32,136 bases of DNA from Nitrososphaerota archaeon (lineage in GTDB: Archaea > Thermoproteota > Nitrososphaeria > Conexivisphaerales > UBA164): NCBI GenBank assembly GCA_023381255.1, contig JAMCTX010000020.1, positions 1-32,136 of the forward strand, read 5' to 3'. A model generated the notes under the pieces. That model was not told the origin of the DNA. It made no database searches and saw nothing but the letters and a program-made list of their open reading frames with translations. A program made the position numbers and the translations under genes. Shown in pieces: positions 17,471 through 25,358 of the stretch; within the stretch, counting starts at the first letter, position 1, and the number at the start of each line of letters is the position of its first letter.

Positions 17471-18556
17471 GACTTACGTAGTTGAACTATGAATGATAAC
17501 CATAAATTTTTTACAAGATTAACGAAAGAATTTGATTTGCAATCTTAATATTTTCTTCATGATTTTCCCATTCAAATGAACCCCGCGAAGTGCAACGACC
17601 TAGATTACATTGATTTCTCATAGCGTCGCAGATGGCATTTACCTGCACCGAAGCAGCTCGCTGCCAGCCCGATGACAGGCAAAATGTTGCCCATGATTCA
17701 TATAACAGGCTGCTTGAAAGACTGCCTCAAAATACCGAGGCGTTATGGAAGGAGTCAAGGGCGCTGGTTGACCTAAAAGGCGGCGTCCTTATTCTTGAAG
17801 ACACAACCATTGACAAGCCGTATTCAGAAAAGATGGATTACGTGACTTATGCCTGGAGCGGCAAGCACCACAGTGAAGGGAATAAACGTGATAACACTGC
17901 TCTGGTCTGACGGTAACACACTTATCCCAACCGGCTTCAGGATATACAACGCTCCAAAGGATGGCCTGACAAAGAACGACCACTTTGCCTCCATGCTTAA
18001 GACAGCAAAGACGAGGGGCTTCTCAGTGAGCTATGTCCTTTTTGAGAGCTGGTACTCTTCACTTGAAAACCTCAAGCTTGTAAGGGAGTACAGATGACAC
18101 TTCACACGGATAAAGTCAAACAGGCTCGTGAACCCAGACAGGAGCGGAAACGTGCAGGTTGACTCACTGCAGATACCAGAAGAGGGCCTGGTTGTGCACT
18201 TGAAGGGTTTTGGAATGATAAAGGTGTTCCGGACAGTCTCCAGGGAAGGGGACGTGGGCAACTGATAACCTAGGCATGAAAGAAAACGAGAGAAAAGAGC
18301 TTGCAGGCAAGGCATGGGGGATAGAAGTGTTTCACAGGGGAATCAAGCAGTGCTGAGGGCTGGAGAGGGTGAGGAAGGGCAGGAAGGCGTTCAACCACAT
18401 TTGTTTATCAATAAGGGCATACCTAAGACTTGAAGTCCACAGGCTGAGGTCTGGAATAAGCTGGTATTAATCAAAGGCTTTGATAATCAGGGAGGCGATA
18501 AGGCCATACTTGGCTAATCCGGCTTATAAACTGGGGTCAACCGCGTAACTCCTATT
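17466..18556 (+). mobile_element. Decayed IS701-like element with terminal inverted repeats
   Basis: The left end AATAGGACTTACGTAGTT (17466-17483) and the reverse complement of 18539-18556 (AATAGGAGTTACGCGGTT) agree at 15 of 18 positions. They enclose a single broken transposase gene, giving an element of about 1.09 kb, normal for this group. Because the outer bases also match as an inverted repeat, the exact boundary and target duplication cannot be fixed. Confidence 0.75.
17576..18548 (+). pseudogene. IS701-like transposase, multiply frameshifted
   Basis: Reading across frames gives an almost full-length transposase of about 320 residues: MNPAKCNDLDYIDF, then RLLERLPQNTEALW, then GGVLILEDTTIDKPYSEKM with the first catalytic Asp region, WSGKHH, GINVITLLWSDGN, VLFESWYSSLENL, KAWGIEVFHRGIKQC and finally IREAIRPYLANPAYKL. 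It is inactivated by at least three frameshifts (near 17618, 17873 and 18255). It also has in-frame stops where the family has Trp (TGA, about 18096), Cys (TGA, about 18353) and a residue after SWY (TAA, about 18469). It is an old, dead copy. Confidence 0.82.
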
Positions 18557-18586
18557 ATTATTATTCTTATTATTATGGAATGCCAG

Positions 18587-19021
18587 TCAGTATTTCGGGG
18601 CATAGTACAGACTGGCTGAACCTTCAACAAATACGGAGACGTCTTCAAACAGAGGCCCAATAATGCCCCTGATAATATCTGTGATTCTTTCGGGATATTT
18701 TGAAATCAGTTCTTTTAAGTTAGTTTGTTGCTGATCCCCTAAAGAAGCAACAAGAGTACAGGTCATAGAATTTATCATTGCCTTTTTTTCGTCGTCTTCC
18801 AGGCTGACATATGCCTCTATCCTGAAAGGGGCATCAATATAACGATTGTAATGGTAATCTAGAAGGGTTTGCGTCGGCCCGGCATTTCCGTATCGGGATA
18901 CCAGCAGTTCCACTGCTCTTATTAGATTTGTCTTTCCAGCATTGTTGGGTCCGGTAATTAAATTTATGTCTCGAATATTGCTTAATTTAACTTCATCACT
19001 AACAGACAGGAAGTTTTCCAC
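18587..19021 (-). pseudogene. Truncated RecF/OLD-like AAA ATPase N-terminus
   Basis: About 144 codons encoding the start of an SMC/RecF/OLD-type ATPase: a VENFLSVSDE-type first strand, then INLITGPNNAGKTNLIRAVE with the Walker A motif. The frame stops at 18587, next to the right inverted repeat of the IS701-like element. The rest of the ATPase (Q-loop, signature, Walker B) and any nuclease domain are missing. The start is unclear: GTG at 19021 is possible, but the coding frame continues about 14 codons upstream. The full gene may have been an OLD-type nuclease of a defence or repair system. Confidence 0.65.
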
Positions 19022-19337
19022 GCTTATACTGCTAAGCTTTAACTTAACAGTAAACGCCTGAATTTATAAATAAGGTTTACTGCTGCAATAATTTTTCGGA
19101 ATAGGCTATAATAATGCAGCTATGGTATCCATTACAAGGAAGGTAGCATCTGAAAGGCGTTCAAGCGCAGATCATAAATTGTACGAACGCTTTGCCAAGG
19201 CGCTCAAATTGGAGAACATATTACCAATAGACCGTGCAGTAAAGGGGTGACATAAGTCCTAAAATTCTACAACGATCAAAATTCTACAATTTTCTGGCTT
19301 GCCCTTCAACCCCCCACGCCTTTATCCTCGAATCTCC

Positions 19338-19532
19338 TTAACAAGTATTATGATGCCCATAACCTGCTCTCGTGCATTTCCTTGGCGGCCTGCCGGCTTT
19401 GCCTAATGTAGGAATAACGCCGGTATGCGTGTATTGGCTCCACAACTGCTTTATCCTGATCACTGAAACGTGCTGGATTGTGGCTATGTCTTTGTTGCTC
19501 ATTTCACCGTTTCCTTTTGTTTTATTATCCAT
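19338..19532 (-). pseudogene. IS481-like transposase N-terminal helix-turn-helix remnant
   Basis: The frame from 19532 encodes a helix-turn-helix, MSNKDIATIQHVSVIRIKQL, followed by WSQYTHTGVIPTLGKAGRPPR, the usual linker of archaeal IS481/IS630-like transposases. After GRPPRK the frame is lost. Short pieces of coding character continue toward 19290 in other frames, but no catalytic core remains. Confidence 0.6.
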
Positions 19533-19621
19533 CGTATGCTGCTGTCTGTAAGCTTCACATTATGTTTAGTATGCAGATGGTATAATATTTTTGGGATGCT
19601 ACAACAAAGGATTTCCAAGGA

Positions 19622-19633
19622 AATATATATAAA
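19622..19633 (+). promoter_or_regulatory. TATA box of the MutS-like operon
   Basis: AATATATATAAA places transcription start at about 19652-19656, which is the first base of the fluoride aptamer. The transcript therefore begins with the riboswitch. Confidence 0.65.
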
Positions 19634-19653
19634 CCAAAATTATACAATTAAAG

Positions 19654-19713
19654 TTGGGGATGGAGTCCCCCTTCAATTGCCCACAATAGGACTAATGACT
19701 CCTACTGAGGTGG
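19654..19713 (+). ncRNA. Fluoride (crcB-type) riboswitch upstream of the MutS-like pair
   Basis: The P1 hairpin pairs GGGG (19656-19659) with CCCC (19668-19671) around the 8-base loop ATGGAGTC. The loop bases GGAGTC (19662-19667) pair perfectly with GACTCC (19697-19702), forming the pseudoknot that defines the fluoride aptamer. The 3' part, TAATGACTCCTACTG, matches the conserved end of that class. The aptamer ends directly at the Shine-Dalgarno GAGGTGG (19707-19713), seven bases before the ATG at 19721. CCAC (19681-19684) inside the aptamer can instead pair with GTGG (19710-19713) and mask the ribosome site, a plausible off state. Control is therefore probably at translation initiation, on with fluoride. 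Confidence 0.85.
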
Positions 19714-19720
19714 TAAACTG

Positions 19721-21214
19721 ATGGCATTCAAAAGTATATTGTGGACAGAAGATGGTACATTTAGTAACGAACATAATTTCTTTGCCGACCTTAACCTTGA
19801 ACAGGTAATTAATGAAATAACAAAAGGGGATCAAGAGTTAAAGCAGTTGTTCTACCTTCCCTTAAAGTCAAGCACTTCAATTGCTTATAGGCAGAAAATA
19901 TTTGAGGATCTTGAAAATAGCAAAACCTTGAATTCAATTATGGCATTTTATACTAAAATAGAAAAAATTGACAAGCAACTGCAATATTTAGACAAATTAT
20001 ACGATTATCAAAGGGAAGGCGTATTTATTGAAACGGTGATCAGCTACTGCAATGCATTGATTGACCTCGCTGCGGATTTGAGTAATGCACCTCTGAAATC
20101 CACAGGATTAGCTGATTTCCGGGATTTTTTAAAAACATATTTAGAGTCACATGAATTTACAGTCCTTAAAATAAATGCCGAAAAAATACGCTCAAGCATA
20201 TCTTCAATCAAGTTCATAATAACGATAAACGGCGGGCGGATAACAGTGAAAAAATATAACGGTGAAAACGGTTACAATAATGAAATCGTATCTGCTTTTA
20301 GCAAATTTGGCGTTAGAGAAGTGAATGGCACGCCTGAGGTGCGCAATAACTTCAATCATATTGAAGCAAATATCCTGAAGCTACTGGCAAATATATATAT
20401 AAATGAATTTTATACATTAAAGGAGTTTTACAAACAAAACAAAAATTTTATTGACCAAATAATATATAAATTTTACAAAGAAGTAAGGTTTTACTTGTTT
20501 TTTATTGATTATATAACGCCATTGAAACTTGGTGGCCTAAGCTTCTGCTTGCCTCAAATAGACCCAAATTGTGAAAAAGTATTTGGTAAGGAAATGTTTG
20601 ACTTCGTGCTTGCAAAAAAACTGATCAAGGAAAATAAAAAAATTGTAACAAACGATTTTTACCTGGATGAGCGCATTGTTGTTATAACAGGTCCTAATTC
20701 TGGAGGAAAAACTACATTCGCTAGGGCGTTTGGGCAGATGCATGCCTTTGGAAGACTTGGATTGCCAGTTCCTGGAAGGGCGGCCTCGCTTTGCCTCTGT
20801 GACCACATATTTACTCATTTTGAAATTGTAGAGAGGGTTGAAAATTTGACGGGTAAATTTGAAGATGACCTAGTTAGAATCAGGCAGATAATAGATAAAA
20901 GCACAGAAAAAAGCGTTTTAATAATAAATGAAATGTTAAGTTCAACTTCAATATATGATGCAAAAGTAATAGGAAAACAAATTTTGGAGATAATTAAGGG
21001 AAAAGGGGCAATTTGTGTATATGTAACATTCATAGATGACCTAGCTAAGATCAAAGGAGTTCTCAGCATGGTAGCGCAGGTAGACCCGAATGACCCAAGC
21101 ATAAGAACATACAAAATAGTTGTGCAAGAAGCGTCAAGCAAGGCATACACGGATGTGCTAGCAAGAAAATATGGATTAAGTAAAGAAATGGTGCTCAGGA
21201 GGCTTAAAGCATGA
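19721..21214 (+). CDS. MutS-like ATPase, first of a tandem pair
   Basis: A 497-residue protein with a helical core/lever-like region and a MutS-type C-terminal ATPase, but no mismatch-recognition domain. Walker A is TGPNSGGKTT (323-332); FTHFEIVERVENLTGKFEDDL is the MutS-type strand and signature region, and the Walker B position reads VLIINEMLSSTS with Asn instead of the usual Asp (N403-E404). CVYVTFIDDLA and RTYKIV complete the fold. This sequence type is familiar from bacterial MutS-related proteins that occur as adjacent pairs. The gene is AT-rich compared with the left half of the window and directly follows insertion-sequence remnants, consistent with horizontal transfer. The stop overlaps the partner as ATGA. 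It is unlikely to be canonical mismatch repair; its role is unknown. Expression is predicted to respond to fluoride. Confidence 0.85.
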   Translation: MAFKSILWTEDGTFSNEHNFFADLNLEQVINEITKGDQELKQLFYLPLKSSTSIAYRQKIFEDLENSKTLNSIMAFYTKIEKIDKQLQYLDKLYDYQREGVFIETVISYCNALIDLAADLSNAPLKSTGLADFRDFLKTYLESHEFTVLKINAEKIRSSISSIKFIITINGGRITVKKYNGENGYNNEIVSAFSKFGVREVNGTPEVRNNFNHIEANILKLLANIYINEFYTLKEFYKQNKNFIDQIIYKFYKEVRFYLFFIDYITPLKLGGLSFCLPQIDPNCEKVFGKEMFDFVLAKKLIKENKKIVTNDFYLDERIVVITGPNSGGKTTFARAFGQMHAFGRLGLPVPGRAASLCLCDHIFTHFEIVERVENLTGKFEDDLVRIRQIIDKSTEKSVLIINEMLSSTSIYDAKVIGKQILEIIKGKGAICVYVTFIDDLAKIKGVLSMVAQVDPNDPSIRTYKIVVQEASSKAYTDVLARKYGLSKEMVLRRLKA

Positions 21215-22680
21215 AGGTCAGCCTTTTGTACATTAACGAAAAACTGCCACTAAATGCGGACGACCTGATAATTGACCTCGGACTAAATCAGGTAATTGAG
21301 ACGATGGCCGGAAACGACAAATTTATATTTGATACTTGCACGAAAGTCCTGCTTACTGGGGTTAATGATGAAACTGAAATAGCGTACAGGCATGATGTTT
21401 TGGTTGATGCAATTAACAATCCCAGCATCGTGGAGCAGATGTACCAGATATTGAACGATGCCTCGACCAAAGCGCGTAACAGGCTTTATTTTATCACCAA
21501 ACCACACCCAATATATCTACTATACGAGTCAATTTCCGTATTGGAGATTTTTATTGAGGTGCTTGGCAAAATAAAAACTGTGGTAGGCGATAATTCAGTC
21601 TATTTTAAGTCTGAGGGCTTCAGGTCATTTTTTAAAATAATTTTTGATGAATTTAACCTGCAATACATTACAATGGTGATGAATCATATTAACAACTTAA
21701 GGTTTAACAACGGCATAACATTCAGGTGTGAGATAGGCTCCGGCAACAAGCTTGTTAATTACATCTTACTCAAGCCTGACTCAAAAAAAAGGTTAGCCTT
21801 TTTACGGAAAAGAGAGGAATATTCATATAATTTACCAGCAATGGATGAAGGTGGCGCGCAGATCCTTGATGATATGCGCAATGCCGCAGTTGCGGATACA
21901 GCAGAAATCATCAAGATGGCCGCTGATAATGCGCTTGGATTTATTAATGACACCAAAGCCCAGATCGCATTTTATGTGGGATGTATAAACCTTCATAAAA
22001 AAATGAAAGATCTTGGTGAGCCAACTGCAATTCCGCGTATAAGCAAATCCTCGGTGAAATTCAAGGGCCTATACGATATATCGCTGAGCCTTGCTATAAA
22101 GGGAGGCACGGTTAAAAATTCACTTGAAATAGAAAAACCACTGGTTATAGTTACTGGCCCCAACAGCGGAGGGAAGTCCACCTTGCTCAGGAGTTTGGGC
22201 CAGGCACAGCTCATGTTACGAGCAGGGATGTTTGTGCCTGCAGAATATTATGAAGGACCCTTGCTCAAAACAATCAACACTCACTTTAGAAGAGGGGAGA
22301 GTGCCAAGATGGAAGCTGGAAACTTTGAAAATGAACTGGTACACATAAAGGCAGCAATTGAAAATACCGCGGTTCACGGGCTAGTCCTGCTAAATGAGCC
22401 ATTTTCGTCAACAAACGCAATTGAGGCTACCGAACTGTCAAGGCAGATAATTGACTCATTAATTGAAGGCGGGGTGCATGTTGTCGTGGTGACTCACTTT
22501 TATGAGCTGGCCTGGGAATATATAAAGGATCCAAACGCGGTTTTCCTGAAGGCAGAAAGAAAGGAAGACGGTACGCGCACGTTCAGGATTGTCCCGGGCG
22601 AACCGTCATTCACCAGTTATGGAGAAGAAATTTTCCTTAAGGTATTTGGGGATCTAAAGGTTCACAAGGCAGCAGATTAG
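21211..22680 (+). CDS. MutS-like ATPase, second of a tandem pair
   Basis: A 489-residue paralogue of the preceding protein. Walker A is TGPNSGGKSTLLRSLGQAQ (315-333). FRRGESAKMEAGNFENEL is the conserved region after it, and Walker B is LVLLNEPFSSTN (391-402), again with Asn in place of Asp, followed by VVVVTHFYELAW. The C-terminal PSFTSYGEEIFLKVFG is also characteristic of the bacterial family. It lacks MutS domain I and the clamp. Start and stop are coupled to the first gene (ATGA). The two proteins probably form a heterodimer, as MutS ATPase sites work as composite pairs; that is inference from family mechanism. Confidence 0.86.
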   Translation: MKVSLLYINEKLPLNADDLIIDLGLNQVIETMAGNDKFIFDTCTKVLLTGVNDETEIAYRHDVLVDAINNPSIVEQMYQILNDASTKARNRLYFITKPHPIYLLYESISVLEIFIEVLGKIKTVVGDNSVYFKSEGFRSFFKIIFDEFNLQYITMVMNHINNLRFNNGITFRCEIGSGNKLVNYILLKPDSKKRLAFLRKREEYSYNLPAMDEGGAQILDDMRNAAVADTAEIIKMAADNALGFINDTKAQIAFYVGCINLHKKMKDLGEPTAIPRISKSSVKFKGLYDISLSLAIKGGTVKNSLEIEKPLVIVTGPNSGGKSTLLRSLGQAQLMLRAGMFVPAEYYEGPLLKTINTHFRRGESAKMEAGNFENELVHIKAAIENTAVHGLVLLNEPFSSTNAIEATELSRQIIDSLIEGGVHVVVVTHFYELAWEYIKDPNAVFLKAERKEDGTRTFRIVPGEPSFTSYGEEIFLKVFGDLKVHKAAD

Positions 22681-23052
22681 CGTTAAAGTTTGTTCTGCAG
22701 CAACGCGACGAAATTATGATGCTGATATAAAATATGCTTTACGCACTTGAGCAATTTTTCTATGTTTGGTCGTTTATGTAAAGGCAGTGATTCATATATT
22801 TAAACGCAATTAGTTTTTCTGCCAAGACACCCCATTTTGTCGGTAAATCTGCAAAGGGGAACAGCTGCGCTGGTGATGCCGATACAGTAATTAAGACAAC
22901 TTTTTAGAAAATATTAGTACCATAGTTAATACGCTTGAATACTGTATTACAATTATGAGTCCCACAAAGCAAAAAGGACATACATTAACATATAGGCATC
23001 ACCAATATTTGCTGAGTTAGGGTTTAAATAATCATTAATAGGAAATACATTC
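22681..23052. other. Intergenic region with a possible structured RNA and the MFS promoter
   Basis: There is no protein gene in these 372 bases. A TATA-like ATATATTTAAA at 22794-22804 is followed, about 30 bases on, by a foldable stretch at 22830-22884. CCCC/GGGG enclose a loop whose TGTCGGTA can pair with TGCCGATA at 22877-22884, and a small CAGC-TGC-GCTG hairpin lies between. The overall layout recalls the two fluoride aptamers, but the conserved loop sequence is missing. The rest shows nothing recognisable. Confidence 0.35.
23023..23030 (+). promoter_or_regulatory. TATA box of the MFS transporter
   Basis: TTTAAATA centred about 27 bases before the ATG at 23053 indicates a leaderless message with no room for a riboswitch of its own. 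Confidence 0.6.
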
Positions 23053-24201
23053 ATGCAGCAAAAATGGTTAACAAGAAACATGGCGCTGATATCGTTATCC
23101 GCGTTCTTTTCTGATATGGGTTATCAGGCTGTGCTGGCAGCATTACCCGTGCTGCTTGTCATAGTGTATCATGCACCGGTTTATGTTTACGGTGTAACTG
23201 TTGCAATTTCATACGGGCTTGGCTCGCTCATGGGGTACATAGGAGGGAGGCTTTCTGACAAATATGGAAAGAAAAAAATTGTAGTTGCAGGGAATGCCCT
23301 AATCCCATTTCTGTCTTTCAGCGGGATTGCCCCCAATGCATACAGTGCTTCAACTATGTTCAGTGCTGGATGGCTTTCCAGAAATTTTCGTTCCCCGGCA
23401 AGGAAATCGATGTTCAGTGATGAAACAAACGAGGAAAACAGGGGAAGAGCATTCGGCTTCCTCAACGCCCTAGATGTGGGGGGAGGGGTGCTGTCTGTAC
23501 TGATGCTGGTTCTGCTCATTTATCTCGGCACACCGCTAAAAGACATACTCATGATAACGGCAATACCTATTACTGTGGCAACCGTCCTGCTTGTTTTCAC
23601 CAAAGAAAGGCATGGCGTAAAAAGAGAAGTTCACGAAAGTGGATCGGGCTCTGGCGCATACAAGGGCGTCATAATAGCAACAGCTCTATATGGGTTCAGT
23701 TACTACAGCCTTGGATTTCCAGTCCTGACGATAGCTCAGGCCACTCACATGGACATTCCCGCGTTTGCATCATATGGTGTATTTCTCCTGGCATCGGCGC
23801 TTTTTGGATACTTCATTGGAACAAAAAAGCTGAAGATAATAACATCGCTTGGGGTGCTGGGTTACCTGCTTTCAGCAATAGGCACAATGCTGCTTGGGAT
23901 AGCTGATTTTATGCACTTGGGGCTCCCGCTGTTAATGGCATCGGTACTTATTATAGGAATGGCCATTGGCACGATTGATACGCTTGAGCCAAACCTGATA
24001 ACTCAGGTCAAAAGGCAGCTGGGGGAAGGCATGGGAGCCCTCACTGCGTCAAGGAGCCTGGGGCTTTTTTTCGGAAATCTTGTGATGGGTATACTGTACT
24101 ACTTTAACCCGGTATATTCGTATACATATGCTGCAGCAGCGGCCTTCTTGGCATTTATAGTGCTTATGGCACTAGGTGGAAAATACAGCGGAAAGATATA
24201 A
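23053..24201 (+). CDS. Major facilitator superfamily transporter
   Basis: A 382-residue membrane protein with about 11-12 hydrophobic segments in two halves separated by a charged loop (KERHGVKREVHESGSGSG, about 190-207). GGRLSDKYGKKK after the second segment is the MFS motif A. The run RSPARKSMFSDETNEENRGRAFGF between segments 4 and 5 is typical of drug/H+ antiporter-like or metabolite exporters. The substrate cannot be told from sequence. It lies between the two fluoride-controlled units but has an independent leaderless promoter. Confidence 0.85.
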   Translation: MQQKWLTRNMALISLSAFFSDMGYQAVLAALPVLLVIVYHAPVYVYGVTVAISYGLGSLMGYIGGRLSDKYGKKKIVVAGNALIPFLSFSGIAPNAYSASTMFSAGWLSRNFRSPARKSMFSDETNEENRGRAFGFLNALDVGGGVLSVLMLVLLIYLGTPLKDILMITAIPITVATVLLVFTKERHGVKREVHESGSGSGAYKGVIIATALYGFSYYSLGFPVLTIAQATHMDIPAFASYGVFLLASALFGYFIGTKKLKIITSLGVLGYLLSAIGTMLLGIADFMHLGLPLLMASVLIIGMAIGTIDTLEPNLITQVKRQLGEGMGALTASRSLGLFFGNLVMGILYYFNPVYSYTYAAAAAFLAFIVLMALGGKYSGKI

Positions 24202-24301
24202 TCATTTCAATTAGCAGTTTTATATAGCATTTTTTGCAACCTGAAAACTGTTTTTATAAAAATAACACCGTAATTGTGATGAAGTAACCAGCAGAATAAA
24301 A

Positions 24302-24310
24302 ATTTATATG
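24302..24310 (+). promoter_or_regulatory. TATA box of the Ehr operon
   Basis: ATTTATATG predicts transcription start at about 24330-24332, right where the second fluoride aptamer begins. The spacing is nearly the same as in the MutS leader. Confidence 0.6.
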
Positions 24311-24334
24311 GTATTATTTTGAAGGTATAATCCA

Positions 24335-24402
24335 GCGGAGATGACGTTCTCCCGGGTCAGTCCCAAACCGCTATAGCTGATAACGTCTACCAATATTTGG
24401 TG
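24335..24402 (+). ncRNA. Fluoride (crcB-type) riboswitch upstream of the Ehr operon
   Basis: P1 pairs GGAG (24337-24340) with CTCC (24349-24352) around the 8-base loop ATGACGTT. GACGTT (24343-24348) is fully complementary to AACGTC (24382-24387), giving the diagnostic pseudoknot. An extra small hairpin GGG-TCAGT-CCC (24354-24364) follows P1, then AAACC, a GC-TATA-GC hairpin (24370-24377) and TGATAACGTCTACC, which closely matches the conserved aptamer end. CCAA-TAT-TTGG (24390-24400) forms a hairpin that covers the GG of the Shine-Dalgarno GGTGA (24399-24403), eight bases or so before the ATG at 24411. Formation of the aptamer would compete for the left arm of this hairpin and free the ribosome site. 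Confidence 0.9.
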
Positions 24403-24410
24403 AAAACAGA

Positions 24411-25358
24411 ATGACAATAATGACCATAGAGGGAGGAATTGTACAGGTTTTGTTTACTTTACTTACTGCTCCCTTATATGGAGGCATAATAAATAAATTA
24501 AAGGCTAGGGTCGAAGGGAAAAGGGGGCCAAGCATTTTCCAACCATATTATGATATTTTAAAACTAATAAAAAAGGAGGTTATAATTCCTGAAGATTCAA
24601 ACCAGTTATTCTTAATTGCGCCATATTTGGTGTTTGCAATTTATGTTGTTATTTCGTTTGTAATTCCTGTGATAATGCCGGCACCGGTGGTTTTTACTGC
24701 CACAGTGGATTTTCTGGGAGGAGGGATACTTTTTACTTTGGCTGCCTTCTTAAAGGTTACAGGAGCTTTGGGCAGTAAAAGCAACTTTGTCGCCCTGTCA
24801 GCTTCTAGAGTAACATCATTTATGTTTCTAGGGGAGGGCACGCTGATTTCTGTCTTTTTTGCGGTTGCTCTTATAACTGGCACAAACAATCCATACATAA
24901 CACTCGCAACTGTAAGTTCATTGAGCAATTATTTTTCACTTGATCACCTGTTTGCTGCGTTTGCCTTCTTTTTATTATGGTTATTTGAAACTGGCAAGCT
25001 TCCAGTAGAGAGTTCAGGCCTGTCTGAGATGGGAATGATTGACGAAGGCATAAATTATGAATACAGCGGTAAGCTCTTAGGATTATCAAAGTGGGGATCA
25101 TATATAAAGCAGTATTTACTGGGTTCAGTGTTTCTGAACGTTTTTCTGTTGCCATTTTGGTTCTTTTATGGCTCCGCGGGTTACATCCTTAACCCAGTCA
25201 TGATGCTTCTCAAGTGGATAATCCTGATCGGAGTTACAGTAATCATTGAAACATCATTAGCTAAAGTAAGGTTATTTAAGATTCAGGATTACTTGGCCAT
25301 AGCATTTACAATTTCTGTATTATCCCTTATCTTGACGGTTATTGGTGGTTTCTCATGA
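24411..25358 (+). CDS. Ehr/hydrogenase-4-like membrane subunit, NuoH/HyfC/HycD family
   Basis: A 315-residue membrane protein with about eight hydrophobic segments, equivalent to complex I NuoH and formate-hydrogenlyase HycD/HyfC. This subunit forms the link between the Fe-S arm and the ion-pumping arm. The family signature EGKRGPSIFQPYYDILKLIKKE is intact, as is ETGKLPVE with its conserved acid. The following segment reads SSGLSEMGMIDEGINYEYSG, where hydrogenase members normally have NPxTHLELTMxHE, so this protein is divergent. It is the first gene after the fluoride riboswitch, with a Shine-Dalgarno GGTGA seven bases before the ATG. The stop overlaps the next gene as ATGA. Confidence 0.88.
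   Translation: MTIMTIEGGIVQVLFTLLTAPLYGGIINKLKARVEGKRGPSIFQPYYDILKLIKKEVIIPEDSNQLFLIAPYLVFAIYVVISFVIPVIMPAPVVFTATVDFLGGGILFTLAAFLKVTGALGSKSNFVALSASRVTSFMFLGEGTLISVFFAVALITGTNNPYITLATVSSLSNYFSLDHLFAAFAFFLLWLFETGKLPVESSGLSEMGMIDEGINYEYSGKLLGLSKWGSYIKQYLLGSVFLNVFLLPFWFFYGSAGYILNPVMMLLKWIILIGVTVIIETSLAKVRLFKIQDYLAIAFTISVLSLILTVIGGFS

Noticed and set aside
19122-19250. A 42-codon plus-strand frame beginning MVSITRKVASERRSS.
   Set aside because: It lies in decayed mobile-element DNA, has no promoter at a good distance and no recognisable family. It may be a fragment of a regulator, but I cannot support it.
19660-19721. Two tiny upstream frames, MESPFNCPQ (19660-19689) and MTPTEVVN (19695-19721, stop overlapping the MutS-like start), suggested a leader-peptide mechanism.
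   Set aside because: Both coincide with the conserved loop and 3' end of the fluoride aptamer, whose fixed sequence explains their ATGs. There is no reason to invoke translation of them.
22830-22884. Third bona fide fluoride riboswitch for the MFS transporter.
   Set aside because: The P1 loop lacks the conserved bases and is too long, and the MFS gene has its own leaderless promoter downstream at 23023. Kept only as a low-confidence structured element.
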